A stretch of 64,000 nucleotides of DNA from positions 62,001 to 126,000 of the forward strand of contig NZ_BAUX01000004.1 in NCBI RefSeq assembly GCF_002897035.1. The letters are read 5' to 3'. How positions within the stretch are numbered: position 1 is the first letter of the stretch; every line of letters begins with the position of its first letter. The stretch is from Methylopila sp. Yamaguchi. Its GTDB lineage: Bacteria; Pseudomonadota; Alphaproteobacteria; Rhizobiales; Methylopilaceae. Below are positions 54,931-63,637 of this stretch, piece by piece. The translations under genes were made by a program, and so were the position numbers. The notes under the pieces were generated by a model that had not been told where the DNA came from, did not search any database, and saw only the letters and a program-made list of their open reading frames with translations.

Positions 54931-55974
54931 TCACACGGCTTCAGCGAGACCCGGCCGATCGGCGGTCGTTCGGCGAAAGGTGATCTCCGCCGCTTTCAGG
55001 CCGCCGGCCTGCAGGCGCACCACCGGGTCGGGGCCGATGTCGGACAGTAGAATCGCCATATGCCCCAGCGACGGCGCCTCCGCAGGCCACACGGCGAGGG
55101 CGTGCCGCGAGAGCGCGACGCGGTCCATGTCCCCCCAGAGTTGAATGACGATGGCGTGCGGCGCGATCGAGCTTAGATGCGCTGCGTCCTGGGCGTCGAT
55201 GCGGTCGGCCGTCTCCGAAGGCTTGAGCGCCACGAGCACGGCGTCGTAGCCCTCGCCTCTCAAGCCGGAGGCCGAGCGGGCCTCGGTCACCTGCGCGCCT
55301 TGGCCGATCAGTCCCGCGGCGACATAGAGCGCGAAATCGTTGTCGCAGAGCAGCGCGACCTTGCTGCCGTAGACCGGCACGCCGGCATCGTGCATGAGGC
55401 GGACCGCAAGTGGTCCTAGGTAGCTGAAAACGTCGACGTCGCTGTGCCGCTCGTTGACCCCAACGAGCGGGATGCCGCGCCGACGGCAGGCGGCGAGGTC
55501 GATGTCGGCCTCGCGGAACTCCCAGGCTTCGAACATCAGGGCGATGACCGCACGCTGGGGCAAAGCGTCGATCGTCGCGGCCTGGATAGGGCGAAGATTG
55601 CCGCTGTTCGTCACGATGTCGACCTCCCCGAGCAGCGCCTCCGGCAGGCGTTCGAGGACGGCGACCCTCTGCGCGACGCCCGCAAGCACACCAAGCCGCT
55701 CGCACCACCGGATCGCGTCGACGCAGGCGCCATAGCGATTGTCGCGCGCCACCGCGTAGACGCGCCGCGCCCCCGCCATCGCCGCGATGATCGGCGTGAC
55801 GCCGTAGACGCCCGTCGCTGCCTCCGTAAGCACGGTGAGCCCGCCAAGATCGAGGTCGAGGCGCGCAATTCGCTCACGCGCGAGCTGGATCAAGCGCCCG
55901 GGGGCGAAGCCGGGCCGCAGCCGCGGGGGAGGCGTCATCAGCCCCGGAAGATCCGAGCTTCCGTTGAGCGGCAT
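54931..55974 (-). CDS. Unassigned double-Rossmann protein of polysaccharide cluster
   Basis: This 347-residue protein has two nucleotide-binding-like halves. The first contains TEAATGVYGVTPIIAAMAGA, then VYAVARDNRYG. The second contains PVYGSKVALLCDNDFALYVA, then LIGQGAQVTEA. The layout recalls S-adenosylhomocysteine hydrolase-like or shikimate dehydrogenase-like folds, but no catalytic signature is complete. It is the last gene of the minus-strand sugar cluster, 38 bp after a DegT aminotransferase gene. I do not recognise its function; a sugar-nucleotide dehydrogenase or methyl-transfer role is possible. Confidence 0.65.
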   Translation of the reverse strand: MPLNGSSDLPGLMTPPPRLRPGFAPGRLIQLARERIARLDLDLGGLTVLTEAATGVYGVTPIIAAMAGARRVYAVARDNRYGACVDAIRWCERLGVLAGVAQRVAVLERLPEALLGEVDIVTNSGNLRPIQAATIDALPQRAVIALMFEAWEFREADIDLAACRRRGIPLVGVNERHSDVDVFSYLGPLAVRLMHDAGVPVYGSKVALLCDNDFALYVAAGLIGQGAQVTEARSASGLRGEGYDAVLVALKPSETADRIDAQDAAHLSSIAPHAIVIQLWGDMDRVALSRHALAVWPAEAPSLGHMAILLSDIGPDPVVRLQAGGLKAAEITFRRTTADRPGLAEAV

Positions 55975-56012
55975 CCCCGGCTCCTCCGCCGAAGAGTTGG
56001 TCGAGAGCAAGA

Positions 56013-57212
56013 TCAAATGGCCAGTCCCCGCAGGGTCGCCGGAGGCGCCACGAAGGCCTTCGCGGTCGAGCGACGGGTCTTCGCGATCGCGGCGTCGAGC
56101 GTCAGCGCGACCCGCCGCTGCATCCTTTCGGACATGCGCGGAAACAGCGGCAGCAGGATGCACTCCTCGCGCGCGCGCTCCGAGAAGAACAGCCGATGCG
56201 GCGTGGGCGCGTCGGCATAGGCGGCCTCCTGGTGGATGCACATGACGCCGCGCCGCGTCGCGACGCCGTCGAGCAGCATCTGCGCCATCACGTCGTAGAC
56301 GGACGCGTCGCGGGGAAGGCGCACGCAATAACTCTGCCAATTCGACTGCGCCCAAGCGGGTTCCTCGGGGCACTCGACGGCGATGTCCCGCAGCAGCACG
56401 CGGTAGCGGGCGGCGAGCGACCGTCGGCTTGCGACGATGTCGTCGAGCCGCTTCAGCTGGGCCCGGCCGATCGCGGCCTGGATGTCGGTCATGCGGTAGT
56501 TGTAGCCGACCACCGGATAACTCTCGACGATCGGCAGCGGGCTCGCATGGCGCACCGTGTCCGGCACGCTCATCCCGTGCTGTCTGAGCAACCGGAGCCT
56601 GTGATCCCAATCCGGGTTCGCGGTCGTGATCATCCCGCCGTCGCCGACGGTCAGGATTTTGCGGGGATGGAAGGAGAAACAGGCGATGTCTCCGTGCGGC
56701 TTGCCGATCTCCTCCCAGCGACCGTCGACCTCGATCCGGGATCCGATCGCGCAGGCGGCGTCCTCGATCACCGGTATGCCCAGCGCACGCGCCATGGGCA
56801 GGATGCGGGCGAGATCGCAGGGCATGCCGATCTGGTGCACGCACATGATCGCGCAGGTCCGCGGCGTGATCGCCTCGGCTATGGCTTCGGGGTCGATATT
56901 GAACCCCCCGGGCTCCACGTCGACGAACACCGGCGTCGCCCCGCAGTGCCGGACGGCGTTCGCGCAGGCGATGTAAGTGTGGCTAGGCAGGATGACCTCG
57001 TCTCCGGGGCCGGTCCCCAGAACGAGAAGCGCCAAGTGCAGGGCGACCGTGCAGTTCGCCACCGCGCAGGCATGGGCCGCGCCGACGCGCGCGGCGAACT
57101 CGGCCTCGAACGCGGCCACCTCCGGACCCTGCGTGATCCAGCCGGAGCGGATGACGCGCGTGGCGGCGATGGTTTCGGCGCCGCCCAGCACCGGGCGTGT
57201 GATCGGTATCAT
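56013..57212 (-). CDS. DegT/DnrJ/EryC1/StrS-family sugar aminotransferase
   Basis: The start at ATG 57212, overlapping the stop of the epimerase gene (ATGA), gives 399 residues. PLP-enzyme motifs are GWITQGPEVAAFE, NCTVALHLALL, VILPSHTYIACANAV, VIEDAACAIGS, the lysine segment FSFHPRKILTVGDGGM, and VGYNYRMTDIQAAIG. It transfers an amino group to a keto-sugar nucleotide. It is clearly different from the second DegT enzyme at 58258, so the cluster may build a sugar with two amino-derived substituents or two different amino sugars. Confidence 0.9.
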   Translation of the reverse strand: MIPITRPVLGGAETIAATRVIRSGWITQGPEVAAFEAEFAARVGAAHACAVANCTVALHLALLVLGTGPGDEVILPSHTYIACANAVRHCGATPVFVDVEPGGFNIDPEAIAEAITPRTCAIMCVHQIGMPCDLARILPMARALGIPVIEDAACAIGSRIEVDGRWEEIGKPHGDIACFSFHPRKILTVGDGGMITTANPDWDHRLRLLRQHGMSVPDTVRHASPLPIVESYPVVGYNYRMTDIQAAIGRAQLKRLDDIVASRRSLAARYRVLLRDIAVECPEEPAWAQSNWQSYCVRLPRDASVYDVMAQMLLDGVATRRGVMCIHQEAAYADAPTPHRLFFSERAREECILLPLFPRMSERMQRRVALTLDAAIAKTRRSTAKAFVAPPATLRGLAI

Positions 57213-58261
57213 TCCGCCGCTCCCTGCGCGCCCAGCGCGCCGTTTTCGGCGCGCCACCAAGCGACGAGGCCCGCAAGCCCGTCGGCGAGCGGCGTCCGCG
57301 TTTCGAAGCCAATGAGGTCTCGGGCGCGGGACACATCCGCCAGCCGTCGGGGCACGGGATTGACGCCGCGCTCCGGGCCGTGGGTCGGCTTCAGGCTGGG
57401 CCGCCCCATGACCTCAGCGAGCCGGGTCGCAAGCTCGAGCAGAGAGGTCTCGGTCCCGCTGCCGACGTTGAGGGCCACGTCCGAGGCGTCGGCGACGGCC
57501 GCGAGGATGTTCGCGCGCGCCGCGTCATGGACATGAAGCATGTCCATCGTCTGTAGGCCGTCTCCGAATATGATCGGCGGCTCGCCGGCCTCGATCCGCT
57601 CCATCCACCGGATCAGCACTTCGGTGTAGCGGCCGTGGATGTCCATGCCGGGGCCGTAGACATTGAAGTAGCGCAGCGCGACGTAGTTCAGCGCGTTCGT
57701 GTCGGCGAACGCGCGCAGCATGCCCTCGGCGAACATCTTCGCCGCCCCGTAGAGCGTCCGGTTGTCGTAGCCGTGATGGTCCTCCGCGGTCGGGAACGTT
57801 GTGGCGTGGCCGTAGACCGAGGCCGAGGACGCCATGACGATCTTGCGGACTCCCGCGGAGAGCGCGAGCTCGATCAGATCGAAGGTCGCGTCCACCATCA
57901 CCTGAAGCGCCGCGCGAGGCTCGACGGCGCATTGCGTGATCCGGAGCGCCGCCTGATGAAAGACGGTGTCGGCGCCTTCCATCAGCCTGCCCATCAGCGC
58001 GCGGTCGCGGATGTCGCCCCTGACCAGGCTCACTCGCGGGTCGTCGAGCAGGCCTGCGAGATTCCCCGGCCGTCCGCGGCACATGTTGTCGACGACCACG
58101 ATCTCGCTCGCGCCGAGGCCGGCCAGCAGGCGCACGATGTGGGACCCCACGAAGCCCGCCCCGCCGGTGACGAGGACCCGTTTGCCGTTCAGAACGCCAT
58201 GAGGATCGAGCATGCGCGCATCTCCATGAGGGTCGCCTGCGAGGCGTGGCGCTGCGGTCAT
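57209..58261 (-). CDS. NAD-dependent sugar nucleotide epimerase/dehydratase
   Basis: This 350-residue extended short-chain dehydrogenase has VLVTGGAGFVGSHIV (NAD binding), VVVDNMCRGRPGN, VFHQAALR, SSASVYG and the catalytic YGAAK, with LRYFNVYGPGMD. It resembles UDP-glucose/UDP-GlcNAc 4-epimerases (GalE/WbpP type). Its ATG overlaps the upstream aminotransferase stop by four bases; ATG 58213 is an alternative start. It probably supplies a 4-epimer for the repeat unit of the surface polysaccharide. Confidence 0.88.
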   Translation of the reverse strand: MTAAPRLAGDPHGDARMLDPHGVLNGKRVLVTGGAGFVGSHIVRLLAGLGASEIVVVDNMCRGRPGNLAGLLDDPRVSLVRGDIRDRALMGRLMEGADTVFHQAALRITQCAVEPRAALQVMVDATFDLIELALSAGVRKIVMASSASVYGHATTFPTAEDHHGYDNRTLYGAAKMFAEGMLRAFADTNALNYVALRYFNVYGPGMDIHGRYTEVLIRWMERIEAGEPPIIFGDGLQTMDMLHVHDAARANILAAVADASDVALNVGSGTETSLLELATRLAEVMGRPSLKPTHGPERGVNPVPRRLADVSRARDLIGFETRTPLADGLAGLVAWWRAENGALGAQGAAE

Positions 58262-59376
58262 TCGGCGGCCGCCCGGACGTCGCAGGACGCCTCCGCGACC
58301 GACCGGCAGACATGCTCGATCTGGGCGGGGCTGAGTTCGGGAAAGATCGGAAGCGACAGCGTCTCCCGCGCGAGAGCTTCCGCGTGCGGGAAGTCGCCCT
58401 CCCTATGCCCAAGCGAGGCGTAGGCGGGCTGAAGGTGGACCGGTCGCGGGTAGTGGATGCCTGTGCCGACGCCGGCGTCTGCAAGCGCGCGCTGCATGCC
58501 CTCCCGCTCCGAGGTCCGGATCGCGTAGACATGGTAGGCGTGGTCCGCGCCGTCGCTCGGCGCGGGCAGGCCGATCCCGAGACCCGCCAGGCCGGCGTCG
58601 TAGCGCCGGGCCAAGGCGCGTCGGGCCTCCGTCCAGCCCTCGAGCCGCCTGAGCTTCACGCCGAGCGCCGCGCCTTGAAGCGCGTGCATGCGGTGATTGA
58701 AGCCGGGCCGGACATGGTTGTAGCGCCCCTCCTGGCCCCAGTCGCGGAGACAGCGGACGGCGTCCGCGAGCTCCGGACGACGCGTGACGACGGCGCCGCC
58801 CTCGCCGCAGGCGCCAAGGTTCTTGCCGGGGTAGAAGCTGAAGCAGCCGATGTCGCCGAACGCGCCGGCCCGCACGCCGTCCCGCTCCGCGCCGTGCGCC
58901 TGCGCCGCGTCCTCGATGACGATCAGGCCATGGCGCTCCGCGATCAGTCGGATCGCCGCCATGTCCGCGAGCCGTCCATGCAGATGCACCGGCAGCACAG
59001 CCTTCGTCCTGGGCGTGATCGCCGCCTCGATCCGGGCGGGGTCGATCGTCCAGGTGACCGGATCGATGTCCACGAACACCGGAACGGCCCGCGCGTAGAG
59101 CACGGCGGCGACGGTTGCGACGAAGGTTGCCGGGGTCGTGATCACCTCGTCGCCGGGTTCGATCCCCGCCGCGAGCAGCGCGAGGTGCAGCGCCGAGGTC
59201 CCGGTGTCGACAGCGACGGCGTGTTGGACCCCGCAAAACGCGGCGAAGTCGGCCTCAAAGGCCTCGACCTCGGGTCCCAGGACGTAGCGGCCGCTGCGCA
59301 GCACGCCGAGAACGGCCGCTTCGATCTCCGCGGCGAGCGGCGCGTACTGCGCCGTCATGTCCATAAGCGGGATCAT
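58258..59376 (-). CDS. DegT-family aminotransferase, WbpE-like
   Basis: This 372-residue PLP enzyme begins [19 protein letters not shown]. Its motifs are GRYVLGPEVEAFE, DTGTSALHLALLAAGI, DEVITTPATFVATV, VIEDAAQAHGAE, the lysine segment SFYPGKNLGACGEGG, and HVYAIRT. The closest pathway match is WbpE/WlbC, which aminates UDP-3-keto-GlcNAcA. The neighbours are a WbpB-like oxidoreductase and a WbpD-like acetyltransferase in the order expected for that pathway. Its start overlaps the oxidoreductase stop. Confidence 0.87.
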   Translation of the reverse strand: MIPLMDMTAQYAPLAAEIEAAVLGVLRSGRYVLGPEVEAFEADFAAFCGVQHAVAVDTGTSALHLALLAAGIEPGDEVITTPATFVATVAAVLYARAVPVFVDIDPVTWTIDPARIEAAITPRTKAVLPVHLHGRLADMAAIRLIAERHGLIVIEDAAQAHGAERDGVRAGAFGDIGCFSFYPGKNLGACGEGGAVVTRRPELADAVRCLRDWGQEGRYNHVRPGFNHRMHALQGAALGVKLRRLEGWTEARRALARRYDAGLAGLGIGLPAPSDGADHAYHVYAIRTSEREGMQRALADAGVGTGIHYPRPVHLQPAYASLGHREGDFPHAEALARETLSLPIFPELSPAQIEHVCRSVAEASCDVRAAAE

Positions 59377-60401
59377 CACGCCACCTCTCCGAGTTCGAGC
59401 TCGATCGGATGGCCGCGCTGGCGCATGGACAGCGTCGCGCTCTCCAGCATGCGCACCACCGCGAGCCCGCTCTGGCCGTCGGTCAGCGGCGTCGAGCCGG
59501 TTAGGATGCAGTCGCGGAAATGATCGAATTCCGTCCGGAGCGCCTCGCGGATCGGCACGTGCGGCGCCCACATGTCGCCGACGCGGTAGGAGACGCGGCG
59601 CTGATAGGCGTCGTCCTGCTCGCCGTCCGAGGTCACGCCGCGGTCGTAGACCTTTACCTTTTCGCTCGGTTGCAGATCGTCGTAGACGATCATCTTCCGG
59701 CTGCCGGTGATGAAGGTCTGCCGCACCTTGACCGGCGCGAGCCAGTTGACGTTGAGGTGCGCCGTCATGGCGCCCTCGAAGAAGATGGTGACGTGGGCGA
59801 GGTTCTCGGGCGATCCGAGGATGTGGCCGGCGCCGCTGGCCGAGACCGCGAGCGGCGTCAGGCCGAACAGGCTGTCGAGGATGGCGAGGTCGTGGACGGC
59901 GAGATCCCAGATTACGTTCACGTCGGACTGGAACATGCCAAGGTTTATGCGCGTCGAGTCGTAGTAAAAAATCTCCCCAGCGTCGCCGCTCTCGACGATG
60001 CTCTTGATCTTCTGCACCTCCGGCGTGTAGACGAAGGTGTGGTCGACCATCAGGGCGAGGCCGCGGCGGGCGGCCGCGTCGATGAGAATTTCCGCCTGCC
60101 GCGCGGTCTGGGTCATCGGCTTTTCGACGAGCACATGCTTGCCCGCGCGCAGCGCTTCGAGGGCGATGTCGAAGTGCGTGTGCACGGGCGTCGCCACGAC
60201 GACCGCGTCCACGTCCGCGCGCGCCACCAGGGCGCGCCAATCGCTCATGATCGCCGCCGAGGCATGCCGCTTGGCGGCGCGCGCCGCGGCGGCAGGAGAG
60301 GCGTCCGCGATGGCGGCGAGCCGGCAGCCGTCGGTTTCCCCGATGACGCGCGCAAGGTTCGGACCCCAGTAGCCGTAGCCTACGACCCCGACGCCGATCA
60401 T
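59376..60401 (-). CDS. Gfo/Idh/MocA oxidoreductase, WbpB-like
   Basis: This 341-residue NAD-dependent dehydrogenase has the N-terminal fold [33 protein letters not shown], the catalytic [11 protein letters not shown] and [23 protein letters not shown] and [15 protein letters not shown] follow. WbpB/WlbA enzymes oxidise C3 of UDP-GlcNAcA. Starts and stops overlap with the flanking acetyltransferase and aminotransferase genes, so the three are translationally coupled. The exact substrate depends on whether a UDP-GlcNAc 6-dehydrogenase acts first; none is visible here. Confidence 0.87.
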   Translation of the reverse strand: MIGVGVVGYGYWGPNLARVIGETDGCRLAAIADASPAAAARAAKRHASAAIMSDWRALVARADVDAVVVATPVHTHFDIALEALRAGKHVLVEKPMTQTARQAEILIDAAARRGLALMVDHTFVYTPEVQKIKSIVESGDAGEIFYYDSTRINLGMFQSDVNVIWDLAVHDLAILDSLFGLTPLAVSASGAGHILGSPENLAHVTIFFEGAMTAHLNVNWLAPVKVRQTFITGSRKMIVYDDLQPSEKVKVYDRGVTSDGEQDDAYQRRVSYRVGDMWAPHVPIREALRTEFDHFRDCILTGSTPLTDGQSGLAVVRMLESATLSMRQRGHPIELELGEVA

Positions 60402-60937
60402 GACTGCGCACTCTCGTTCGCGGCCGCAGGTCCACGGTGGGAGCGCATGATCCGGGAGCGCTCGGCGCGGTCGCGGACGTCGCCGACGACCCGGGCGGGA
60501 ACGCCGATCACGATCGCGAAGTCCGGCACGTCCCGCGTCACCACCGCGCCCGCGCCCACCAGCGCGCCAAGGCCGATCGTGACGCCGGCCACAATCGTGG
60601 CGTTGGAGCCGATCGACGCGCCGCTGCGCACGAGGGTGGTCGACAGCTCCCAGTCGCCGTCCTGCTGCATCGACCCGTCGCCGTTGGTCGCTTCCGGGTA
60701 CAGGCCATTGGTGAACATCACCCCGTGGGCGATCATCACCTGATCTTCGATCGTCACACCCTCACAAATAAAAGAGTGCGACGAAATCTTGCAGGAAGAT
60801 CCGATCTCGACATTTTTTTGAATTTCGACGAAAGGACCGACCCTGGTGCGGGATCCGATCGAACAGTCATAGAGGTTTACGAGATCGGGATGGTACACGA
60901 CTGTGCCTTCTCCCATCGTTACATTTTTCAGGCACAT
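60398..60937 (-). CDS. Left-handed beta-helix N-acetyltransferase, WbpD-like
   Basis: This 179-residue protein is made of hexapeptide repeats ([20 protein letters not shown], then [17 protein letters not shown]). [13 protein letters not shown] and [16 protein letters not shown] follow. The HGVMFTN segment is typical of WbpD/WlbB, which acetylates the 3-amino group of the UDP-2-acetamido-3-amino sugar. It is the first gene of the coupled WbpD-WbpB-WbpE group. The 175-bp gap upstream probably contains its promoter. Confidence 0.88.
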   Translation of the reverse strand: MCLKNVTMGEGTVVYHPDLVNLYDCSIGSRTRVGPFVEIQKNVEIGSSCKISSHSFICEGVTIEDQVMIAHGVMFTNGLYPEATNGDGSMQQDGDWELSTTLVRSGASIGSNATIVAGVTIGLGALVGAGAVVTRDVPDFAIVIGVPARVVGDVRDRAERSRIMRSHRGPAAANESAQS

Positions 60938-61112
60938 GAAACGTCCCCGATAACGCGCTTGTGAAGTTGTGAGGGCAAGCTACGAGTGGGTTTCATCCAG
61001 GGATAGATCATGAAAAGAGGGATACAACCGCACTTCGAAGCTTGAACGCTTACCGCCTTGGTCATGACCCCATGCGAGGCGCTACCTCCAAAGGTTTACC
61101 GGGCCGCAGCGC

Positions 61113-61727
61113 TTACTCGGCCGCCGCCGCGCTCGGCCGACCGGGTTGGACGGCCCCATCGCGACGGCGCTGGCGGCGGGCGGTCGCGGGGTTGCCGGCG
61201 TAGACCGTCCACGGCGCGAGATCGCGCGTGGCGACCGCGCGGGCGCCGAGCACGGCGCCTTCGCCCGCCACGACGCCGGGGGCGACGAAGGCCTCCGCCG
61301 CGATCCAGGCCCCCCGGCCGATGACGATGGGACGGGCGACCAGCGGGAAGGCCGGGTCGTCGATGTCGTGGCCGCCGGCGCACAGATGGGCCCGTTGCGA
61401 GACGATGGCGTAGGGCTCGATCGTGATCGGCGCCACGTCGTAGCAGATGACGCCCGGCCCAAGGGACGCGTGAGCGCCCATGGCGAGGTTCGGCGGCCAC
61501 CAGATCGAGACGCTGGGGTAGACGCGCGCCCCCGGGGCGACGCGGGCTCCGCACCACCGAAGCACGGCGGCGCGCCAGGCGAACAGCGGCGGCGGCGTCC
61601 ATCGCGCCGCCACGAGCCACAAGGCGCGCCACGCCAGACGGGCGAGCCTTTGGCGACGACCGAACGTCGGCCGGTTGAGCGCGCGGAATGAGGCGGGGCC
61701 GGGTGGGGGCGGGGGGATGTCGGCCAT
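61113..61727 (-). CDS. Colanic-acid-type O-acetyltransferase, WcaF-like
   Basis: This 204-residue hexapeptide-repeat acetyltransferase has RWCGARVAPGARVYPSVSIW, IVSQRAHLCAGGHDIDDP (catalytic His region), FPLVARPIVIGRGAWIAAEA and ARAVATRDLAPWTVYAGNPA. This pattern matches WcaF-type putative colanic acid biosynthesis acetyltransferases that decorate exopolysaccharide sugars. The C-terminus is an Ala/Arg-rich tail. Its ATG is two bases from the stop of the polymerase-like gene upstream. Confidence 0.82.
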   Translation of the reverse strand: MADIPPPPPGPASFRALNRPTFGRRQRLARLAWRALWLVAARWTPPPLFAWRAAVLRWCGARVAPGARVYPSVSIWWPPNLAMGAHASLGPGVICYDVAPITIEPYAIVSQRAHLCAGGHDIDDPAFPLVARPIVIGRGAWIAAEAFVAPGVVAGEGAVLGARAVATRDLAPWTVYAGNPATARRQRRRDGAVQPGRPSAAAAE

Positions 61728-61728
61728 C

Positions 61729-62979
61729 TCAGGCCGCCGCGGTCGCGCCGCGCGGCCGACGGCGCGCCGCGAAGACGAGAGCAGGCCCGACGAACAACGC
61801 CATCTGCACCCAGGCGGCCACGATCCAGTTGGTGTGGTGCGAGAAGATGTGCATCGCAGGCAGCGCGCTCAGCATGTAGATCAGCTGGCTCGCGGCGTCC
61901 CCCGCCATGGCGCTGAGGTAGATGCGGCGCATGATCCACCCTACGGCGAAGAACTTCAGGGCGCCGAACCACCAGAACGAGCCGAAGGCGTCCGCCATTC
62001 CGGTGTCGGTGGTCCCGAACTTGGCCTCGTAGAAGCGGTCGGAAGCTCCGGACACGTTGACGATCAGCGAGCGCTTCAGCGCCTCGCCCACAAGCTGCGA
62101 CGGGACGAAGGTCATGACGAGCTCGTTCCAGTGAAACAGCCCGTAGTCGAACGCCTGGTTGCGGGACGTGAGGTCGATCCGCATCACGGCGTTCTGGAAC
62201 TCATAACCGCCGTCCGCGAGCAGGGTCTTGAAGTTGCCGATGAAGTCGATCGAAGCGATCTCGGCGATCCCTGGCGTCTCGCCCCGCCGGGTCATCTTGC
62301 GGTAATCCTCGGTGCTGCCGAGCGCGGTCATGCCGAGCACGAGCGCCACCGCGACGGCGGCGCGGGGCAGGGCGCGCCGCCGCTGGAACCAGACGGCGAG
62401 AGCGATCAGCAGGACGAACTCGAAGGCCTCGCCGCGTTTGCCCGTTACGTAGACGCGGTCGAGGTAGAGCGCCGAGTCCGCGAGCGCGATCGCGAGGGCC
62501 GGCAGCGAAGGGCGGCGGGCGGCGCAGAGAACCGCGATCGCGAAGCCGTAGACCAGCATCTTGGAGAAGAACAGCAGCACCACCGGGAAGCCGCTGATCG
62601 CGACCGACACCGTCTCCTCGGGCGGGAGCCGTCCGACCGCGACGTAAAACCCTGCGCCCGCCGCCGACAGCCCCGCGGCGGCGAGCAGCAGGCGGGTTTC
62701 GTCGAGCGGAACGCTTTGGCGCAGGAGCGGGCGACGCGCCAGGCGCCATCCCAGCGGCGCCGCCCCGAGGCAGGCGACGGTGAACACCACGGCTGCTGCG
62801 AACCCGCCGTCCGGCAGGAAGGGGCCGTCCACCAGTCCGGGCAGTTGCGGGAGCACGAAGGCGGTCGACATGGCGGCGGCGAGAAACGGAAACTCGTAGA
62901 CGCCGCCGCGTCGGACCAAGCCGTCGACCAGCAGGCCGAGACAAAGAGCGGCCAGGATCGCCACTAGCATCCAGGTCAC
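61729..62979 (-). CDS. O-antigen polymerase-like membrane protein
   Basis: This 416-residue protein starts at GTG 62979, which overlaps the YdcF-like gene stop (GTGA). It has ten or more predicted membrane helices and a larger loop around residues 210-330 with the charged segment STEDYRKMTRRGETPG. Topology and context fit a Wzy-type polymerase or EpsG-like protein. Wzy proteins have little sequence conservation, so the role rests mainly on position between a glycosyltransferase gene and acetyltransferase genes. Confidence 0.65.
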   Translation of the reverse strand: MTWMLVAILAALCLGLLVDGLVRRGGVYEFPFLAAAMSTAFVLPQLPGLVDGPFLPDGGFAAAVVFTVACLGAAPLGWRLARRPLLRQSVPLDETRLLLAAAGLSAAGAGFYVAVGRLPPEETVSVAISGFPVVLLFFSKMLVYGFAIAVLCAARRPSLPALAIALADSALYLDRVYVTGKRGEAFEFVLLIALAVWFQRRRALPRAAVAVALVLGMTALGSTEDYRKMTRRGETPGIAEIASIDFIGNFKTLLADGGYEFQNAVMRIDLTSRNQAFDYGLFHWNELVMTFVPSQLVGEALKRSLIVNVSGASDRFYEAKFGTTDTGMADAFGSFWWFGALKFFAVGWIMRRIYLSAMAGDAASQLIYMLSALPAMHIFSHHTNWIVAAWVQMALFVGPALVFAARRRPRGATAAA

Positions 62980-63557
62980 GGCGCGCCCCCCCGGGGAGCG
63001 CTCCAGGCCACAATGCCGTAGCGCAGCGCATACCACGCGATCTTGGCGTATTCGGCCAGCACCGCCCCGGGCTCTCCGGTCCAGCCGAGCCGCCAGCGCG
63101 GCAGCTCGCGACGGACCGACGCCCCGGCGAAGACGATGGAGGGCGCGGTCGCGCGGAAACACGCCAGCGCGCGGCGCTGGTGATACCAGTGCGTGACGAG
63201 GATCGCCGACCGCGCGCCTGCCAGCAGCGGAGCCGCTTGCTTCGCGTTGCCGAGAGTCGAACGCGATGCGCATTCCGTCTCGACGGCGCCGGGCGGCGCG
63301 CCGCGGGCGATCAACATCTCCCGGATCGCTTCGCAATCGCCGGCCCCGGCCACGAGGATCCGTTGCGCGCCTCCGTCGGCGAAGAGGCGCGCGGCTCGTT
63401 CCGCGCGCGGCGGCCCGAAGCCTCCAAGCACCACGATGACGTCGGCGGGACCTGGGGCGTCCGGTGTTTGCAGCACATAGCCCGCGGCTGAGAGCGCGCC
63501 TGCGGCGCAAGCCGCCGCGGCGACCAGGGCGGTGGTCGCGCGTTCCGCCCAGATCAT
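62976..63557 (-). CDS. YdcF/DUF218-family membrane-anchored protein
   Basis: This 193-residue protein has an N-terminal hydrophobic segment, then DVIVVLGGFGPPRAERAARLFADGG, quoted here in part as VIVVLGGFGPPRAERAARLF. RILVAGAG, STLGNAKQAAPLL and ILVTHWYHQRRALACFRA follow, the DUF218 pattern seen in YdcF, SanA and ElyC. ElyC-type proteins act in envelope polysaccharide metabolism linked to lipid carriers. It lies between a glycosyltransferase and the polymerase-like gene, coupled to the latter by a four-base overlap. Confidence 0.8.
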   Translation of the reverse strand: MIWAERATTALVAAAACAAGALSAAGYVLQTPDAPGPADVIVVLGGFGPPRAERAARLFADGGAQRILVAGAGDCEAIREMLIARGAPPGAVETECASRSTLGNAKQAAPLLAGARSAILVTHWYHQRRALACFRATAPSIVFAGASVRRELPRWRLGWTGEPGAVLAEYAKIAWYALRYGIVAWSAPRGGAP

Positions 63558-63637
63558 CGCGACGGCCCGGCCAGCACGGCCGTGAAAGCGGTCGGAGCGT
63601 GGAGCAAGGCCCTGGGGAGGGGGCGCCCCATCGTCCC

